From Beijerinckiaceae bacterium (GTDB lineage Bacteria > Pseudomonadota > Alphaproteobacteria > Rhizobiales > Beijerinckiaceae), in contig JAJPIC010000013.1 in the NCBI GenBank assembly GCA_021324915.1, positions 1-64,000 on the forward strand: a stretch of DNA of 64,000 nt, written 5' to 3'. Positions 46,326-56,396 of the stretch are shown here, piece by piece. The translations under genes were made by a program, and so were the position numbers. Under the pieces are notes generated by a model that did no database searches, was not told the origin of the DNA, and worked only from the letters and a program-made list of their open reading frames with translations. Numbering within the stretch: the first letter of the stretch is position 1; each line of letters starts with the position of its first letter.

Positions 46326-47330
46326 ATGCCTAACATCGAGCTTGCCGGCGACGGCCAGGCCAATCAGGCCGTCCCCGACATGAAAATATCGGTCCGCCAG
46401 GTTTTCGGCATCGATACGGACATGGAAGCGCCGGCCTTCTCGACGCCGGAGCTGCATGTTCCGGAGGTCGATCCCGACTACCTCTTCGACCGCGACACGA
46501 CGCTCGCGATCCTCGCGGGCTTCGCCAAGAACCGGCGGGTGATGGTCACCGGCTATCACGGCACCGGCAAGTCGACCCATATCGAGCAGGTGGCGGCGCG
46601 GCTCAACTGGCCCTGCGTGCGCATCAATCTCGACAGTCACGTGTCGCGCATCGATCTCGTCGGCAAGGACGCGATCGTCATTCGCGACGGCAAGCAGGTC
46701 ACTGAATTTCGCGACGGCATTCTGCCCTGGGCGATCCAGAACAATATCGCGCTCTGTTTCGACGAATATGATGCGGGGCGCCCCGATGTAATGTTCGTGA
46801 TCCAGCGCGTGCTCGAAGTCTCCGGCCGTCTCACGCTGCTCGATCAGAGCCGGGTGATCCGGCCGCATCCGGCGTTCCGACTGTTCTCGACGACCAATAC
46901 GATCGGGCTCGGCGACACGTCCGGCCTTTATCACGGCACGCAGCAGATCAACCAGGGCCAGATGGATCGCTGGTCGATTGTGACGACCCTGAACTATCTC
47001 CCGCACGACAAGGAAGTCGGCATCGTTCTCGCCAAGGTTAAATCCTATCAGGCGACGAAGGACGGCCGCGACCACATCGGCAAGATGGTGCGCGTCGCCG
47101 ATCTGACCCGCAATGCCTTCATGGCGGGCGATCTTTCGACCGTCATGAGCCCGCGCACCGTGATCACCTGGGCGGAAAACGCCGAGATCTTCCACGATAT
47201 CGGCTTTGCCTTCCGCCTGACCTTCCTCAACAAATGCGATGAATTGGAGCGCGCGCTGGTCGCCGAATTCTATCAGCGCTGTTTCGGCGAGGAATTGCCC
47301 GAGAGTTCGGTCAATGTCGTTATGAGCTAA
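46326..47330 (+). CDS. cobS: Aerobic cobaltochelatase subunit CobS
   Basis: A 334-residue AAA+ ATPase. With CobT and CobN it inserts cobalt into hydrogenobyrinic acid a,c-diamide in the aerobic B12 pathway. Walker A is [13 protein letters not shown] and Walker B is [33 protein letters not shown] is the sensor region. GGAGGATGA precedes the ATG. cobT follows after 1 base. The large subunit gene cobN is not in the window. Confidence 0.96.
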   Translation: MPNIELAGDGQANQAVPDMKISVRQVFGIDTDMEAPAFSTPELHVPEVDPDYLFDRDTTLAILAGFAKNRRVMVTGYHGTGKSTHIEQVAARLNWPCVRINLDSHVSRIDLVGKDAIVIRDGKQVTEFRDGILPWAIQNNIALCFDEYDAGRPDVMFVIQRVLEVSGRLTLLDQSRVIRPHPAFRLFSTTNTIGLGDTSGLYHGTQQINQGQMDRWSIVTTLNYLPHDKEVGIVLAKVKSYQATKDGRDHIGKMVRVADLTRNAFMAGDLSTVMSPRTVITWAENAEIFHDIGFAFRLTFLNKCDELERALVAEFYQRCFGEELPESSVNVVMS

Positions 47331-47331
47331 C

Positions 47332-49239
47332 GTGACCGGTTCGAATCAAAAGCCTCCCTCGAAGATCGACGCGCCGCAGGAGCCGTTCAAGCGCGCGGTC
47401 GCCGGCTGTTTGCGGGCGCTCGCACATGTGCCGCAGCTCGAGGTCGCCTATGCGGCCGAGAAGCCGAGCCTCGTGCGCACCGGTGCTGCGGCGAAAGCGC
47501 GGCTGCCCGAGCCGCCCCGCAAGCTCGCCAAAAGGGATGTCGCAATCCTGCGCGGGCAGGCTGATTCGATGGCGCTGCGCCTCGCTTGCCACGATCCGGA
47601 CACGCATCGGCGGCTGGCGCCGAGCGCATCGGGGGCGCGCGCGATCTTCGAGGCCGTCGAACAGGCGCGCGTCGAAGCCATCGGGGCCCGCCGTATGCAG
47701 GGCGTGGCGCAAAATTTGGATGCCATGCTGGAAGACCGTTTCCAGCATAGTCGCTATGCCGATGTTCGCGAACGCTCCGACGCGCCGCTCGAACAGGCGG
47801 TCGCGCTAATCGTGCGCGAGAGGCTTACGGGTCTCAAGCCGCCGAAGGCTGCGCAGAAGCTCGTCGATCTCTGGCGCACCCATGTCGAAGAGCGCACCGG
47901 CCGCGATCTCGATCGCTTGGCGAGCTCGATCGAGGACCAGCGCTCGTTCGCTCTCGCCATACGCCGGATGCTCGCCGCGCTCGACATGGAAGAACTCGGC
48001 TCCGACACGGGGCAGGAGAGCGAAACGCAGGATGCCTCGGCGGAAGCGGGCGAGGACGGCGAGAATCTCCAAGGCCAGCGCGACGAAGGCGCCGAGGCTG
48101 CCGAGTCGCAAACGACGGAAGCAACCGAAGCTGCCGGCGAGACGACGGTCGACGCGAGCGAGGCAATGGCGGGGGAGTTCGAAGCCGACGAAGAGGGCGA
48201 GGCGGCCGAGGGCGAACAGCCCGCCGAGTCGCGCCGTCCTCCGGCCAAGGGCCGGCCGGAGCCGCGCGCCCCGGATTATCGTGCCTTCAGCCGCAAATAT
48301 GATGAGATCGTGCCGGCCGAAACGCTTTGCGATCCGGAAGAGCTCGACCGTCTGCGCGCCTATCTCGACAAGCAATTGCAGAATCTCTCCTCAGTCGTCA
48401 GCCGCCTTGCCAACCGCCTGCAGCGCCGCCTCATGGCACAGCAGAGCAGGTCATGGGAATTCGATCTCGAAGAGGGCATGCTCGATCCGGCGCGGCTCTC
48501 GCGCATCATCGTCGACCCGCAGCAGCCGCTTTCTTTCAAGCGCGAGAAGGACACGGATTTCCGCGACACTGTGGTCACGCTCCTCCTCGACAATTCGGGT
48601 TCGATGCGCGGACGACCGATCACGGTTGCGGCGACCTGCGCCGATATTCTCGCCCGCACGCTCGAGCGCTGCGGCGTCAAGGTCGAAATTCTCGGCTTCA
48701 CCACGCGAGCCTGGAAGGGCGGGCAAGCGCGCGAAGCCTGGCTCCAGGCGGGCAAGCCGGCCTCGCCGGGCCGGCTCAACGATCTGCGCCACATCATCTA
48801 TAAGTCGGCCGACGCTCCCTGGCGCCGCGCCCGCAAGAACCTCGGGCTCATGATGCGCGAAGGGCTGCTGAAGGAGAATATCGACGGCGAAGCGCTCGAC
48901 TGGGCGCATAAGCGCCTGCTTGCACGCCCCGAACAGCGGCGCATTTTGATGATGATCTCGGACGGCGCGCCGGTCGATGATTCGACCCTCTCCGTCAATC
49001 CCGGCAATTATCTCGAACGGCACCTGCGCCACGTCATCGAGGAGATCGAGACGCGCTCACCGGTCGAGCTGATCGCCATCGGCATCGGGCACGACGTGAC
49101 CCGCTATTATCGGCGTGCGGTGACGATCGTCGACGCCGAGGAGCTCGGCGGCGCCATGACGGAAAAATTGGCCGAGCTTTTCGACGAGAAAGCAGAGCAG
49201 GCGGAAAAGCCGAAGGCTGAGCGGCGCACCCTGCATTGA
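47332..49239 (+). CDS. cobT: Aerobic cobaltochelatase subunit CobT
   Basis: A 635-residue partner of CobS. The start is GTG, 1 base after the cobS stop. A long helical N-terminal part is followed by an acidic, low-complexity stretch ([20 protein letters not shown], about 230-300) and a C-terminal von Willebrand A domain with the MIDAS motif [10 protein letters not shown] and [12 protein letters not shown]. The length is normal for the rhizobial protein. Confidence 0.96.
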   Translation: MTGSNQKPPSKIDAPQEPFKRAVAGCLRALAHVPQLEVAYAAEKPSLVRTGAAAKARLPEPPRKLAKRDVAILRGQADSMALRLACHDPDTHRRLAPSASGARAIFEAVEQARVEAIGARRMQGVAQNLDAMLEDRFQHSRYADVRERSDAPLEQAVALIVRERLTGLKPPKAAQKLVDLWRTHVEERTGRDLDRLASSIEDQRSFALAIRRMLAALDMEELGSDTGQESETQDASAEAGEDGENLQGQRDEGAEAAESQTTEATEAAGETTVDASEAMAGEFEADEEGEAAEGEQPAESRRPPAKGRPEPRAPDYRAFSRKYDEIVPAETLCDPEELDRLRAYLDKQLQNLSSVVSRLANRLQRRLMAQQSRSWEFDLEEGMLDPARLSRIIVDPQQPLSFKREKDTDFRDTVVTLLLDNSGSMRGRPITVAATCADILARTLERCGVKVEILGFTTRAWKGGQAREAWLQAGKPASPGRLNDLRHIIYKSADAPWRRARKNLGLMMREGLLKENIDGEALDWAHKRLLARPEQRRILMMISDGAPVDDSTLSVNPGNYLERHLRHVIEEIETRSPVELIAIGIGHDVTRYYRRAVTIVDAEELGGAMTEKLAELFDEKAEQAEKPKAERRTLH

Positions 49240-49346
49240 ACTGGGCGGCACTTCCCGGCCCGCTAAGCGGGCGAAAATCCGGGGCCCAGGATTCGACGGG
49301 AGCCGGTCTCGATCTGCGATCGGCGCCGCCGTCCGGGACAGCGAAG

Positions 49347-49634
49347 CTACGCGCCCGCCTGTTTCTTCAGGATCTCTCGCTTTAGGGCGAGGGCGCCGGG
49401 CGACAGCTCGTTATCCGAGGCCTTCAGCAAAAAGGCGTCGAGCCCGCCGCGATGTTCGATCGAGCGCAGCGCCGAGGCCGCGACGCGCAGCCGCACGCGC
49501 CGGTTCAACGCGTCGGAAATCAGGGTCACCCGGGCGAGATTGGGCAGAAACCGCGTCTTGGTCTTGCGGTTCGAATGGCTGACCAGATGTCCGGTCAGGA
49601 CCGATTTGCCGGTCAATTCGCAGCGGCGCGACAT
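49347..49634 (-). CDS. rpmB: 50S ribosomal protein L28
   Basis: A 95-residue ribosomal protein. [29 protein letters not shown] and [24 protein letters not shown] are typical. Zinc-binding Cys pairs are absent, so this is the C-minus form. It is convergent with cobT, a standard arrangement in the order. Confidence 0.96.
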   Translation of the reverse strand: MSRRCELTGKSVLTGHLVSHSNRKTKTRFLPNLARVTLISDALNRRVRLRVAASALRSIEHRGGLDAFLLKASDNELSPGALALKREILKKQAGA

Positions 49635-49771
49635 GATCTTGTCTCGTAAAAATGGGAGGCGGTTTCCTAAAGGAGGCGGGCGGCTCCGTCAAGCGGTCGG
49701 TCAAGCGCTTAGTCCAGAGCTTGGTCAGGCATTTGGGCTTTTACCGGTCGGGCTACCCCATGGAGAATTCC

Positions 49772-50134
49772 ATGATCGATCATACCGGAATTGGCGTTGC
49801 CGACGTTGCGCGTTCCGCTGCCTTTTACGATGCTGCTCTCGGCGCTCTTGGTCTCACCCGGGTCATGCAGATGCCCGAGGGGCTTGGAACCGACGCCATC
49901 GGCTATGGCGTGACATTCCCTGTTTTCTGGATCGATCGCTTCCACCCGCATTCTGTGCGCCAGCACACCGCTTTCGCGGCCAAGAGCCGGGCGGAAGTCG
50001 ACGCCTTCTACGCTGCCGCCCTCAAAGCCGGCGGGACCGACAATGGCGGGCCTGGACCGCGCCGCGATCATTATTACGCGGCCTTCGTCCTTGATCCGGA
50101 TGGCAATGATATAGAGGCCGTCTATCGCGGCTGA
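49772..50134 (+). CDS. VOC family (glyoxalase/bleomycin resistance-like) protein
   Basis: A 121-residue single vicinal-oxygen-chelate domain. GGAG just before the ATG at 49772 supports that start (an ATG at 49760 is near). Typical segments are MIDHTGIGVADVARSAAFYDAALGALGL and YYAAFVLDPDGNDIEAVYRG, with His and Glu metal ligands at both ends. The substrate is unknown. Confidence 0.88.
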   Translation: MIDHTGIGVADVARSAAFYDAALGALGLTRVMQMPEGLGTDAIGYGVTFPVFWIDRFHPHSVRQHTAFAAKSRAEVDAFYAAALKAGGTDNGGPGPRRDHYYAAFVLDPDGNDIEAVYRG

Positions 50135-50141
50135 GCGCCGC

Positions 50142-51101
50142 TCAGAAGCTCATCCGTGCCGTCATCAGCCAGCCGTGGTCAAAGGTCGGCGTCAGAGCCG
50201 GGGTTAATTTGATCGGCGGCGTGACCGCAACCTGATAGCCGACGCCGACGATCAGGTTGATCGGCCGCGTCGGGGTATCCTGGCCGATTTTGAAACGCCC
50301 GAAAATAATGCCGGGTGTGACGAAGAGCTGGTTGAGATGGGCGCGCTGGCCATCGAACCAATAGGTGTCGTTGAGCTCGACCTCCGGCCAGAAATATTGA
50401 GCAATATGATATTGGAACGCCACATTCGTCGCGAGCGAGGTGCCGATCGTCGATTCGTGCGACAATGGGACGGGCACGCCGACAGTCGCTTGAATGTCGA
50501 AATCGCCGAAGCCTTTGCCTGCGGCGAGAGTCGGCGTGATCATCCAGGCCTTGTTGGTGAAAGGCGAACTCAGCATCGGCGCCTGGACGCCCAGAAACGT
50601 CGAGACGATATAATTGCCCTTGTCCTCGGGTTCGCTCACGATGCGCTGTTTGACGGTGAGAAAGTTCCAGTCGCCGAAGGCTTGCGCCGGAGACCTGACG
50701 TAGCGCTCTTCGTAATTCGGCGCATTGATGAGAATTTCGTTCATCGTCGTCGGGATGAGCTCGAGACCTTTGCCGCCGTCGAAATTGATGACGTCCGCGC
50801 CATTACCCAATTGCTGGAGCGATTGGTCGTAGCGGATTTCCTGTTCGAGGCGTGGGGTGACGGTAGCGAGCGGCGTCATCCAATGCGGCTGGGTCGCCTG
50901 CGCCTCGTTCACGCGGTCGAACCAGTGCAGAAAATAATCCTCGACGGGATTGTCGGTCGGCCCGGCGAAAACCGGCACGGGATTTTCAGAGAAGATGTCG
51001 GTCGCCCGCGCCGCCGATGCGGCTCCGATCATCGCCGCGACGCCGAGTCCTAACGCGGCGAGCGGCCGAGCCACAAGGCTCGCCCGAAGCGAAAGATTCA
51101 T
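50142..51101 (-). CDS. Outer-membrane transporter-like protein
   Basis: A 319-residue exported protein with a signal peptide ending AASAARA-TDI. The mature part looks like a beta-barrel, with alternating aromatic and polar stretches (NVAFQYHIAQYFWPEVELNDTYWFDG, FVTPGIIFGRFKIG) and a terminal Phe (WLMTARMSF) as expected for BAM substrates. The family is often called transporter but its cargo is unknown. A palindrome upstream at 51141 may be its operator. A TTG at 51113 is a possible earlier start. Confidence 0.72.
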   Translation of the reverse strand: MNLSLRASLVARPLAALGLGVAAMIGAASAARATDIFSENPVPVFAGPTDNPVEDYFLHWFDRVNEAQATQPHWMTPLATVTPRLEQEIRYDQSLQQLGNGADVINFDGGKGLELIPTTMNEILINAPNYEERYVRSPAQAFGDWNFLTVKQRIVSEPEDKGNYIVSTFLGVQAPMLSSPFTNKAWMITPTLAAGKGFGDFDIQATVGVPVPLSHESTIGTSLATNVAFQYHIAQYFWPEVELNDTYWFDGQRAHLNQLFVTPGIIFGRFKIGQDTPTRPINLIVGVGYQVAVTPPIKLTPALTPTFDHGWLMTARMSF

Positions 51102-51140
51102 GCATGCCCCCAACCTCGCGGCCCCGAGCGGGCCGTCTAA

Positions 51141-51162
51141 GCTATATCACAAGGTATATAGC
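51141..51162. promoter_or_regulatory. Palindrome upstream of the outer-membrane protein gene
   Basis: GCTATAT (51141-51147) and ATATAGC (51156-51162) are perfect inverted arms around CACAAGGT, 40 bp before the start of the minus-strand gene. AT-rich arms overlap a plausible -10 region. The regulator is unknown. Confidence 0.5.
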
Positions 51163-51210
51163 TCAGTTCGCGGAAGGCAAGTGGTTTTCTCGGTATTCGT
51201 GGCGCGGCGC

Positions 51211-51816
51211 TCAGAGCCAGGGCCGCGCGGTCCTCGCCTTCGCCTCGAAGTTTTCGATCTTGTCGAGCTTTTCGAGGCTGAGCCCGATGTCGTCGAGCCC
51301 GTTGAGCAGACAATGTTTACGGAACGGGTCGATGTCGAACGCGATCACTCCGCCATCCGGCCCGCGGATTTCCTGTTTCTCGAGATCGATCGAAACCGTC
51401 GCGTTGGCGCCGCGGCGCGCATCGTCCAAAAGCTTTTCCAAGTCTTCGGGCGAGACGACGATCGGCAGAATGCCGTTCTTGAAGCAGTTATTGTAGAAAA
51501 TATCGGCGAAGCTCGTCGAGATCACGCAGCGGATGCCGAAATCGAGCAACGCCCAGGGCGCATGTTCGCGCGAAGAGCCGCAGCCGAAATTATCCTCGGC
51601 GACGAGAATCTTGGCATTCCGATAGGCTGGCTTGTTGAGCACGAAATCGGGATTTTCCGAACCGTCCTCTTTGTAGCGCAGTTCCGCAAAGAGGCCTTTG
51701 CCGAGACCGGTGCGTTTGATCGTCTTCAAATATTGCTTGGGGATGATCATGTCGGTATCGACATTGCGGATTTCGAGTGGCGCCGCGACCCCGGTCAGCG
51801 ATGTGAATTTTTCCAT
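51211..51816 (-). CDS. leuD: 3-Isopropylmalate dehydratase, small subunit
   Basis: A 201-residue partner of LeuC in the isomerisation of 2- to 3-isopropylmalate in leucine synthesis. [33 protein letters not shown] and [24 protein letters not shown] are diagnostic. leuC and leuB are not in the window. The upstream minus-strand gene ends 3 bp before its start, suggesting co-transcription with the two genes above it. Confidence 0.96.
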   Translation of the reverse strand: MEKFTSLTGVAAPLEIRNVDTDMIIPKQYLKTIKRTGLGKGLFAELRYKEDGSENPDFVLNKPAYRNAKILVAEDNFGCGSSREHAPWALLDFGIRCVISTSFADIFYNNCFKNGILPIVVSPEDLEKLLDDARRGANATVSIDLEKQEIRGPDGGVIAFDIDPFRKHCLLNGLDDIGLSLEKLDKIENFEAKARTARPWL

Positions 51817-51819
51817 TGT

Positions 51820-52461
51820 CTATTCCTGAGCGGTTGCGACGGCCGAACCTTCTTGGCGCGCCGCCGCCTCGATATGGGCGCGCGCGAAGCTCGATTTTTC
51901 TTCGAGCCGCGCGCTGTTGAAGTCCTTGAGCAGATCTTCGAGCTGGCGTCCGTCGCCGCCTTTCTTGGTTACGGCGCTCGCCGTCTTGCTGCGTCCGACT
52001 TCTTGTTGGGCGAGCGAGACGAATTTCTTGGCGCAGTCTTCGGCGAGCAGGATCATGCTGGCACGCTCGGTCTCGCTCGCGCGCTCCCACTGGCGCGCGA
52101 TCTGGTGGGCGACGACGATCTGGTCGAGAATGGCGGGCCGATAGCCGCGATAGGCGAGCTCTTTTGTCTGTCCGTGCTGATCGTTGCGCACTTCGTTCCT
52201 GAAGAAGAGCCGCCCGCGCTCGACCAGAACCGAAGTGTTGAAGAGGATCTCGGTGAGCTTAGCCTTGCGGGTCGCCGCCTCGAGCTCGTCGCCTCCGAGC
52301 ACGCAAATGAGCAGCAGGCTCTGCAATTCGCGAATCACGTCGTTCGACCAGGCAAGCACGTCGGCGCGGCGCAAGGCCGATTCGCGCGACTGCCGCCAGG
52401 CGATCGAGAGACCTGCAAGCGCGATCAGGGCGGAGATGACGGGTATGGCATCGGCCAACAT
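51820..52461 (-). CDS. Membrane-anchored protein of unknown function
   Basis: A 213-residue protein with one N-terminal helix (MLADAIPVISALIALAGLSIAW) and a charged, mostly helical cytoplasmic part (LAWSNDVIRELQSLLLICVLGGDELEAATRKAKL, FFRNEVRNDQHGQTKE). I do not recognise a family. The ATG lies 1 base after the stop of the zincin gene, so the pair is coupled. leuD starts 3 bp after its stop. Confidence 0.72.
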   Translation of the reverse strand: MLADAIPVISALIALAGLSIAWRQSRESALRRADVLAWSNDVIRELQSLLLICVLGGDELEAATRKAKLTEILFNTSVLVERGRLFFRNEVRNDQHGQTKELAYRGYRPAILDQIVVAHQIARQWERASETERASMILLAEDCAKKFVSLAQQEVGRSKTASAVTKKGGDGRQLEDLLKDFNSARLEEKSSFARAHIEAAARQEGSAVATAQE

Positions 52462-52462
52462 G

Positions 52463-52876
52463 CTAATCGACCTCGTCCTCGATCGCCGCCATGTCGGCAT
52501 CCGAGAGGCCGAAATGATGGCCGATCTCGTGAACGAGCACATGGGCGATCACGGCGCCGAGCGTTTCCTCGTTTTCGGCCCAATAATCGAGGATCGGACG
52601 GCGATAAAGCCATACCATATTCGGCAATTGCCCCGTCAAGGGCAGGGCGCCACCCTGCGCCAGGCCGCGGCCGGTGAACAGACCAAGGAGATCGAATTCG
52701 GTCTCGCAATCCATCTCGTCGAGCACGTCGTCCGGCGGAAAATCCGCCACCTGGATGACAAGGCCCTCGCAGAGTTTGCGAAAATGATCCGGCAAGCGCG
52801 CGTAGGCGGCGGTCGCGATCGCCTCGAAATCGGCAAGCGAAGGGCTCGCCAGACCCGTCCAGTCCTCAGGTGTCAT
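52463..52876 (-). CDS. Metallopeptidase (minimal zincin) family protein
   Basis: A 137-residue zincin-like protein. The zinc motif is HEIGHHFGLSD near residue 120, preceded by an alpha/beta core (LCEGLVIQVADFPPDD, VWLYRRPILDYWAENEETLGAVIAHVLV). The start MTPEDWTGL at 52876 is chosen by fit to the family. Members are widespread in Actinobacteria and Alphaproteobacteria; the substrate is unknown. The two minus-strand genes after it appear to share its transcript. Confidence 0.88.
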   Translation of the reverse strand: MTPEDWTGLASPSLADFEAIATAAYARLPDHFRKLCEGLVIQVADFPPDDVLDEMDCETEFDLLGLFTGRGLAQGGALPLTGQLPNMVWLYRRPILDYWAENEETLGAVIAHVLVHEIGHHFGLSDADMAAIEDEVD

Positions 52877-52998
52877 GGGAATGCTCCGATCGGCTGGCCA
52901 TAGACCGGGGAGGACGCAAAGATCAAGGAAAAGGGCGCGCTGAGGGGCGCAAGCGAACCCTCTGCCGCCGGGGAAAGCCGTGCGTTCGGGATTATCGG

Positions 52999-53541
52999 CT
53001 AACGCCGCTCGAGCCGCCGGATCCGCACGTAAAGCGCCCCTGCGCCGCCGTGGGTCCGGCTCGCCTCCTCGAAGCCCACGACCAGGCTGCGCCATTCCGG
53101 CGCTTTCAGCCAAAGCGGAACGCTGCGGCGCAGGATCCCGGTTTCGAAGCCTTCAGCCGGCCGGCTGCCCTTGCCGGTGACGACGAGCACGATCTTCGCC
53201 CCGCCGCGCTGCGCCTGGCCGAGAAAGGCATGCAGCGCATGGTGCGCTTCCTGCTGACGCAGCCCATGCAGATCGATCGCCGCATCGACGCGCGAGCCGC
53301 GCTCGAGCTTGCGTCTTTCCCGGTGTTCCAGAGGTGCGAGACGGGGGAGGCGGGTTGCGGGCGGCGTCGGCGCCGGCTTAGCGACCTCTTTCGATTGGTG
53401 CGGCGAAGGCTTGGCGGGTTTGGGAGCGCCGAAATCGGGCAAAGTCGCGCCGGGGCGACGCGCCACGCCGCGCGTCACTTCGAGCCAAAGCGCCACTTCC
53501 TCTTCCGAGAGAGGGCGCAAATGCCGATCGCTTTCCGTCAT
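52999..53541 (-). CDS. Smr domain protein
   Basis: A 180-residue protein. The C-terminal Smr domain has IDLHGLRQQEAHHALHAFL and VVTGKGSR, with GGAGALYVRIRRLERR at the end. The stand-alone Smr proteins act as nicking nucleases or RNA-binding factors. Its ATG overlaps the mltA stop (TAATG), so translation is coupled. The Tim44-like, mltA and Smr genes form one operon. Confidence 0.92.
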   Translation of the reverse strand: MTESDRHLRPLSEEEVALWLEVTRGVARRPGATLPDFGAPKPAKPSPHQSKEVAKPAPTPPATRLPRLAPLEHRERRKLERGSRVDAAIDLHGLRQQEAHHALHAFLGQAQRGGAKIVLVVTGKGSRPAEGFETGILRRSVPLWLKAPEWRSLVVGFEEASRTHGGAGALYVRIRRLERR

Positions 53542-54611
53542 TACGCAGTTTTTGGCAGCAGGACCGTGAAGTCGCAAGCATGCCTGATTCGGCCGGCAAG
53601 CTCCCCCGCCTGCCCGCCGCTGCCGAAGAAAATGTCGGCGCGTGCGCACCCTAAGATCGCCGAACCTGTATCTTGCGCGATCATCAGTCGGCGGAACGGC
53701 GTTGGTTCGCGCGTCTGCCAGGGCAGGTGCCCGGAAAGCCAAAAAGGCAGGCCATAAGGCCAGATATGCCGGTCGACCGCGAGCGAGCGAAGCGGCGTCA
53801 AAGGAAGACTGGCGCCGCCAACCGGGCCTTGCTCCGGCGCAAGCGACGGATCTATGTCAAAGAAGACATAGGAACGATTTGCGTGCATCAGCGCGCGGCC
53901 AACGTCGCCCGGCTTCTGCCCATGCGCACGTACCCAGGCCTTTAGCGCTGCCACTCCCATCTCCGTATCGGCGATCTCGCCCCATTCGAGGAGGTGCGCG
54001 CCAATGGACGTATAGGGCCAGCCGTTGCGTCCGGCATAGACGAGCCGGACCTCTTTGCCGTCCGGCAAGACCACGCGCGCCGAGCCTTGGACCTGGACGA
54101 GGAAGACTTCGATCGGGTCGGCAAGCCAGAGGAGCGGCCGATAGTCATTGCTGGCCTCGATCTCGGCGCGGTCGGGGAAAGGGACGAGCCGCCCATCCGG
54201 CAGCCGGCGCGCGGCAGAAAGCTCCGGCCGGGAGGGCAGCCCCGTTCCGGGCACGAAACTCACGAGGTCATCGGGCCGCGCCAGGATCGGGGCGGTGAAC
54301 TCGGCCGAAGCAACGAGAGACCCCGGAACGATCGGCTCGTAATAACCCGTTGCGAAACCTTCGCCTATTCGATGCGGAGTAAAATGATTTTCGAAAAAGC
54401 TGCGCGCCTGCGCTCGCGTCTCGACGGATTGCGTCAAAACCGCGCGACAAACATTCTCGAGCTCCGCAGATGCGGGCAGCGCCGGACGTAGATCCTCTTT
54501 GCCTTCGACGATTGCCCTGGCTTGTGAGGCAAAGACCCGGAACGCGGCGAGATGATCGTCTTCAGCGAATCCCTCGATTTCGCCGAAGGCGACCGGCGAA
54601 AGCTTTAGCAT
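53541..54611 (-). CDS. mltA: Membrane-bound lytic murein transglycosylase A
   Basis: A 356-residue enzyme that cleaves the MurNAc-GlcNAc bond and leaves 1,6-anhydro-MurNAc. Typical segments are HFTPHRIGEGFATGYYEPIVPGS, LWLADPIEVFLVQVQGSARVVLPDGKEVRLVYAGRNG and, in the 3D domain, RLMIAQDTGSAILGCARADIFFGSG with the catalytic Asp. No signal peptide is evident at this start, although the enzyme must be exported; the true N-terminus may differ. It lies 15 bp after the Tim44-like gene. Confidence 0.93.
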   Translation of the reverse strand: MLKLSPVAFGEIEGFAEDDHLAAFRVFASQARAIVEGKEDLRPALPASAELENVCRAVLTQSVETRAQARSFFENHFTPHRIGEGFATGYYEPIVPGSLVASAEFTAPILARPDDLVSFVPGTGLPSRPELSAARRLPDGRLVPFPDRAEIEASNDYRPLLWLADPIEVFLVQVQGSARVVLPDGKEVRLVYAGRNGWPYTSIGAHLLEWGEIADTEMGVAALKAWVRAHGQKPGDVGRALMHANRSYVFFDIDPSLAPEQGPVGGASLPLTPLRSLAVDRHIWPYGLPFWLSGHLPWQTREPTPFRRLMIAQDTGSAILGCARADIFFGSGGQAGELAGRIRHACDFTVLLPKTA

Positions 54612-54626
54612 CGGCGGCTCCGGCCG

Positions 54627-55304
54627 CTAATGCGCGGTCTCGGTCGCGATCAGCTTCCAATTCGGATCGCGCGACGCGAGGTCGCGGGCGAAAGTCCAGA
54701 TGTTGATCGTCTCGACCACGCGCTCCGGATCGCCCTCGATAACCGAGCCGGATTTGTTGCGCGTCGCGCTCACCAGCCTTGCATGAAAGCGCAGAACGAT
54801 CTCGGCGGAGGAGCCATGCAGGCGCGCATCATCGACGCTAACCTGATCGACCGAGATGACCTTGGTGGTCACCGTATCGCCGCGTGCCTCGCGTGCCGTG
54901 ATCGCGCGCGCAAAATTATCGTAGACGCTCTTATCGAGCAGGTTCTGCAAGGTCGTGCGATCGCCGGAAGCAAACGCCGTGACAATCATTTCATAAGCAG
55001 TTTTGGCGCCGCTGACGAAGGGAGCGATGGCAAAGCCGGGGCTCGCTGCGGCGATGGCATCGAGCCCGGCCGCGGCCTTCGAATCGGGTTCCGCGTATCC
55101 CGTCCAGGACCGGGCCTGGCCGGCGGGTAGCGCCGGCGCAGCGCCCGGCAGAGGCACGATCTTGCCCTCGATGTCCGTGCGGCGCAGGAAAGGATTGATC
55201 GGCGGCCTTTGCGGCCCGGTGCGTGTGCCGAGGACCGAACGCAGCTTCCAAATGACGAAAATCGCCAGAAGCGCGAAAATGATCGTCGAGGCAGGATCGT
55301 GCAT
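54627..55304 (-). CDS. Tim44-like membrane protein (TimA-type)
   Basis: A 225-residue protein with an N-terminal helix (STIIFALLAIFVIWKLRSVLG) and a Tim44 domain from about residue 90 (FVSGAKTAYEMIVTAFASGDRTTLQNLLDKSVYDNF) to the end (EVINIWTFARDL-like VETINIWTFARDL). This matches the TimA arrangement of Alphaproteobacteria, often next to mltA, Smr and secB. It is the first gene of a three-gene operon and is divergent from fxsA. Confidence 0.92.
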   Translation of the reverse strand: MHDPASTIIFALLAIFVIWKLRSVLGTRTGPQRPPINPFLRRTDIEGKIVPLPGAAPALPAGQARSWTGYAEPDSKAAAGLDAIAAASPGFAIAPFVSGAKTAYEMIVTAFASGDRTTLQNLLDKSVYDNFARAITAREARGDTVTTKVISVDQVSVDDARLHGSSAEIVLRFHARLVSATRNKSGSVIEGDPERVVETINIWTFARDLASRDPNWKLIATETAH

Positions 55305-55423
55305 GGTGCCGCCAAATTGTCATGAGGTGATACGCCGGCTTTTAACATATATGTTGCCCAGGGAGAAAAAGCTGAAAAAGCTGAAAAAGCCGCAGGCAGG
55401 CCGCATAAAGTCGGAATGAACCC

Positions 55424-55846
55424 ATGCCTCTAGCAGCAGTCATCTTCGGCCTGGGACTCTGGGTTTTCAGCGAAATCTTCGTCTTTGGCTTGGTTGCCGA
55501 TGCGATCGGAGTTTCCGGCGCCATCGTGGCAACCCTTCTGACCTCGCTCGTCGGCTTAGCCCTTCTGCGCCGGCTCGGGCACGCTGCGCGCGACGAAATC
55601 ACGGCGATTTTCCGCAATGGCGGGCGGCTCGCACCCGAGGCTCTGCAAAGCGGCTTCCGCACCGCGCTTGGCAGCATTCTCCTCGTTCTTCCAGGCTTTC
55701 TCTCCGACCTCGTCGGGCTTGCACTTCTGGCGCCGGGACTGCGACGGCCGCACGAAGCTCGGCCCCAATCTCGTCCCCAAGATCCCGAGATCATCGATCT
55801 TCCGCCGCAGGACTGGCGGCGGATTGATGAAGCGGACCGCCACTGA
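55424..55846 (+). CDS. fxsA: FxsA family membrane protein
   Basis: A 140-residue protein with three to four short helices: [44 protein letters not shown] and [21 protein letters not shown], with the diagnostic PGFLSDLVG. In E. coli high FxsA prevents exclusion of phage T7; its normal role is unknown. It precedes secB by 61 bp. Confidence 0.92.
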   Translation: MPLAAVIFGLGLWVFSEIFVFGLVADAIGVSGAIVATLLTSLVGLALLRRLGHAARDEITAIFRNGGRLAPEALQSGFRTALGSILLVLPGFLSDLVGLALLAPGLRRPHEARPQSRPQDPEIIDLPPQDWRRIDEADRH

Positions 55847-55907
55847 GCTCGGCTTGTTCGCAAGCCTTATCCATGCTACCGGCGGGCAAGCGGAGAGGGA
55901 GACAAAA

Positions 55908-56396
55908 ATGCCCAACGGGAATGGCGGCGGAGCGGAGAACAATACTGCGCCGACGCTCAATGCAATGGTGCAATATACGAAGGATTTTTCCTTCGAAAAT
56001 CCGAATGCGCCGCGCTCGCTCGGGCCGCAAGCCAAGCCACCGCAGATTTCAATCCAGGTGAATGTCAACGCGCGCCAAGTCGCTCAGTCCGATTTCGAGG
56101 TCGAACTCCTGCTCGAAGGCTCGGCGGGAGAGGGCGCCGACACTCTGTTCAAGTTCGAGCTGAATTACGCCGGTATCTTCCGCGCGTTGAACATTCCCCA
56201 GAACGATCTTCAGCCGGTCGTGATGATCGAATGCCCGCGGCTTCTCTTCCCTTTCGCCCGACAGATCGTTGCCGAAGCGGTGCGGAGCGGCGGTTTCCCG
56301 CCCCTCTATATCGATCCGATCGACTTCGCGACGCTCTATCGGCGCAAGCTCGAAGAATCGGCCGGCTCCCCGCCGGGAGCTTCCCCTCAGGCTTGA
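55908..56396 (+). CDS. secB: Protein-export chaperone SecB
   Basis: A 162-residue tetrameric chaperone that keeps preproteins unfolded and delivers them to Sec[18 protein letters not shown] is the diagnostic N-terminus and [18 protein letters not shown] closes the core. GAGAGGGAGA precedes the ATG. The 3' end overlaps the convergent dnaQ stop by 10 bp. Confidence 0.96.
   Translation: MPNGNGGGAENNTAPTLNAMVQYTKDFSFENPNAPRSLGPQAKPPQISIQVNVNARQVAQSDFEVELLLEGSAGEGADTLFKFELNYAGIFRALNIPQNDLQPVVMIECPRLLFPFARQIVAEAVRSGGFPPLYIDPIDFATLYRRKLEESAGSPPGASPQA

Noticed and set aside
42366-49239. COG0523 GTPase as the CobW of the nearby cobST genes
   Set aside because: It lies on the opposite strand, nearly 3 kb away, coupled to a carboxypeptidase gene; a cobalamin role is possible but not supported by context.
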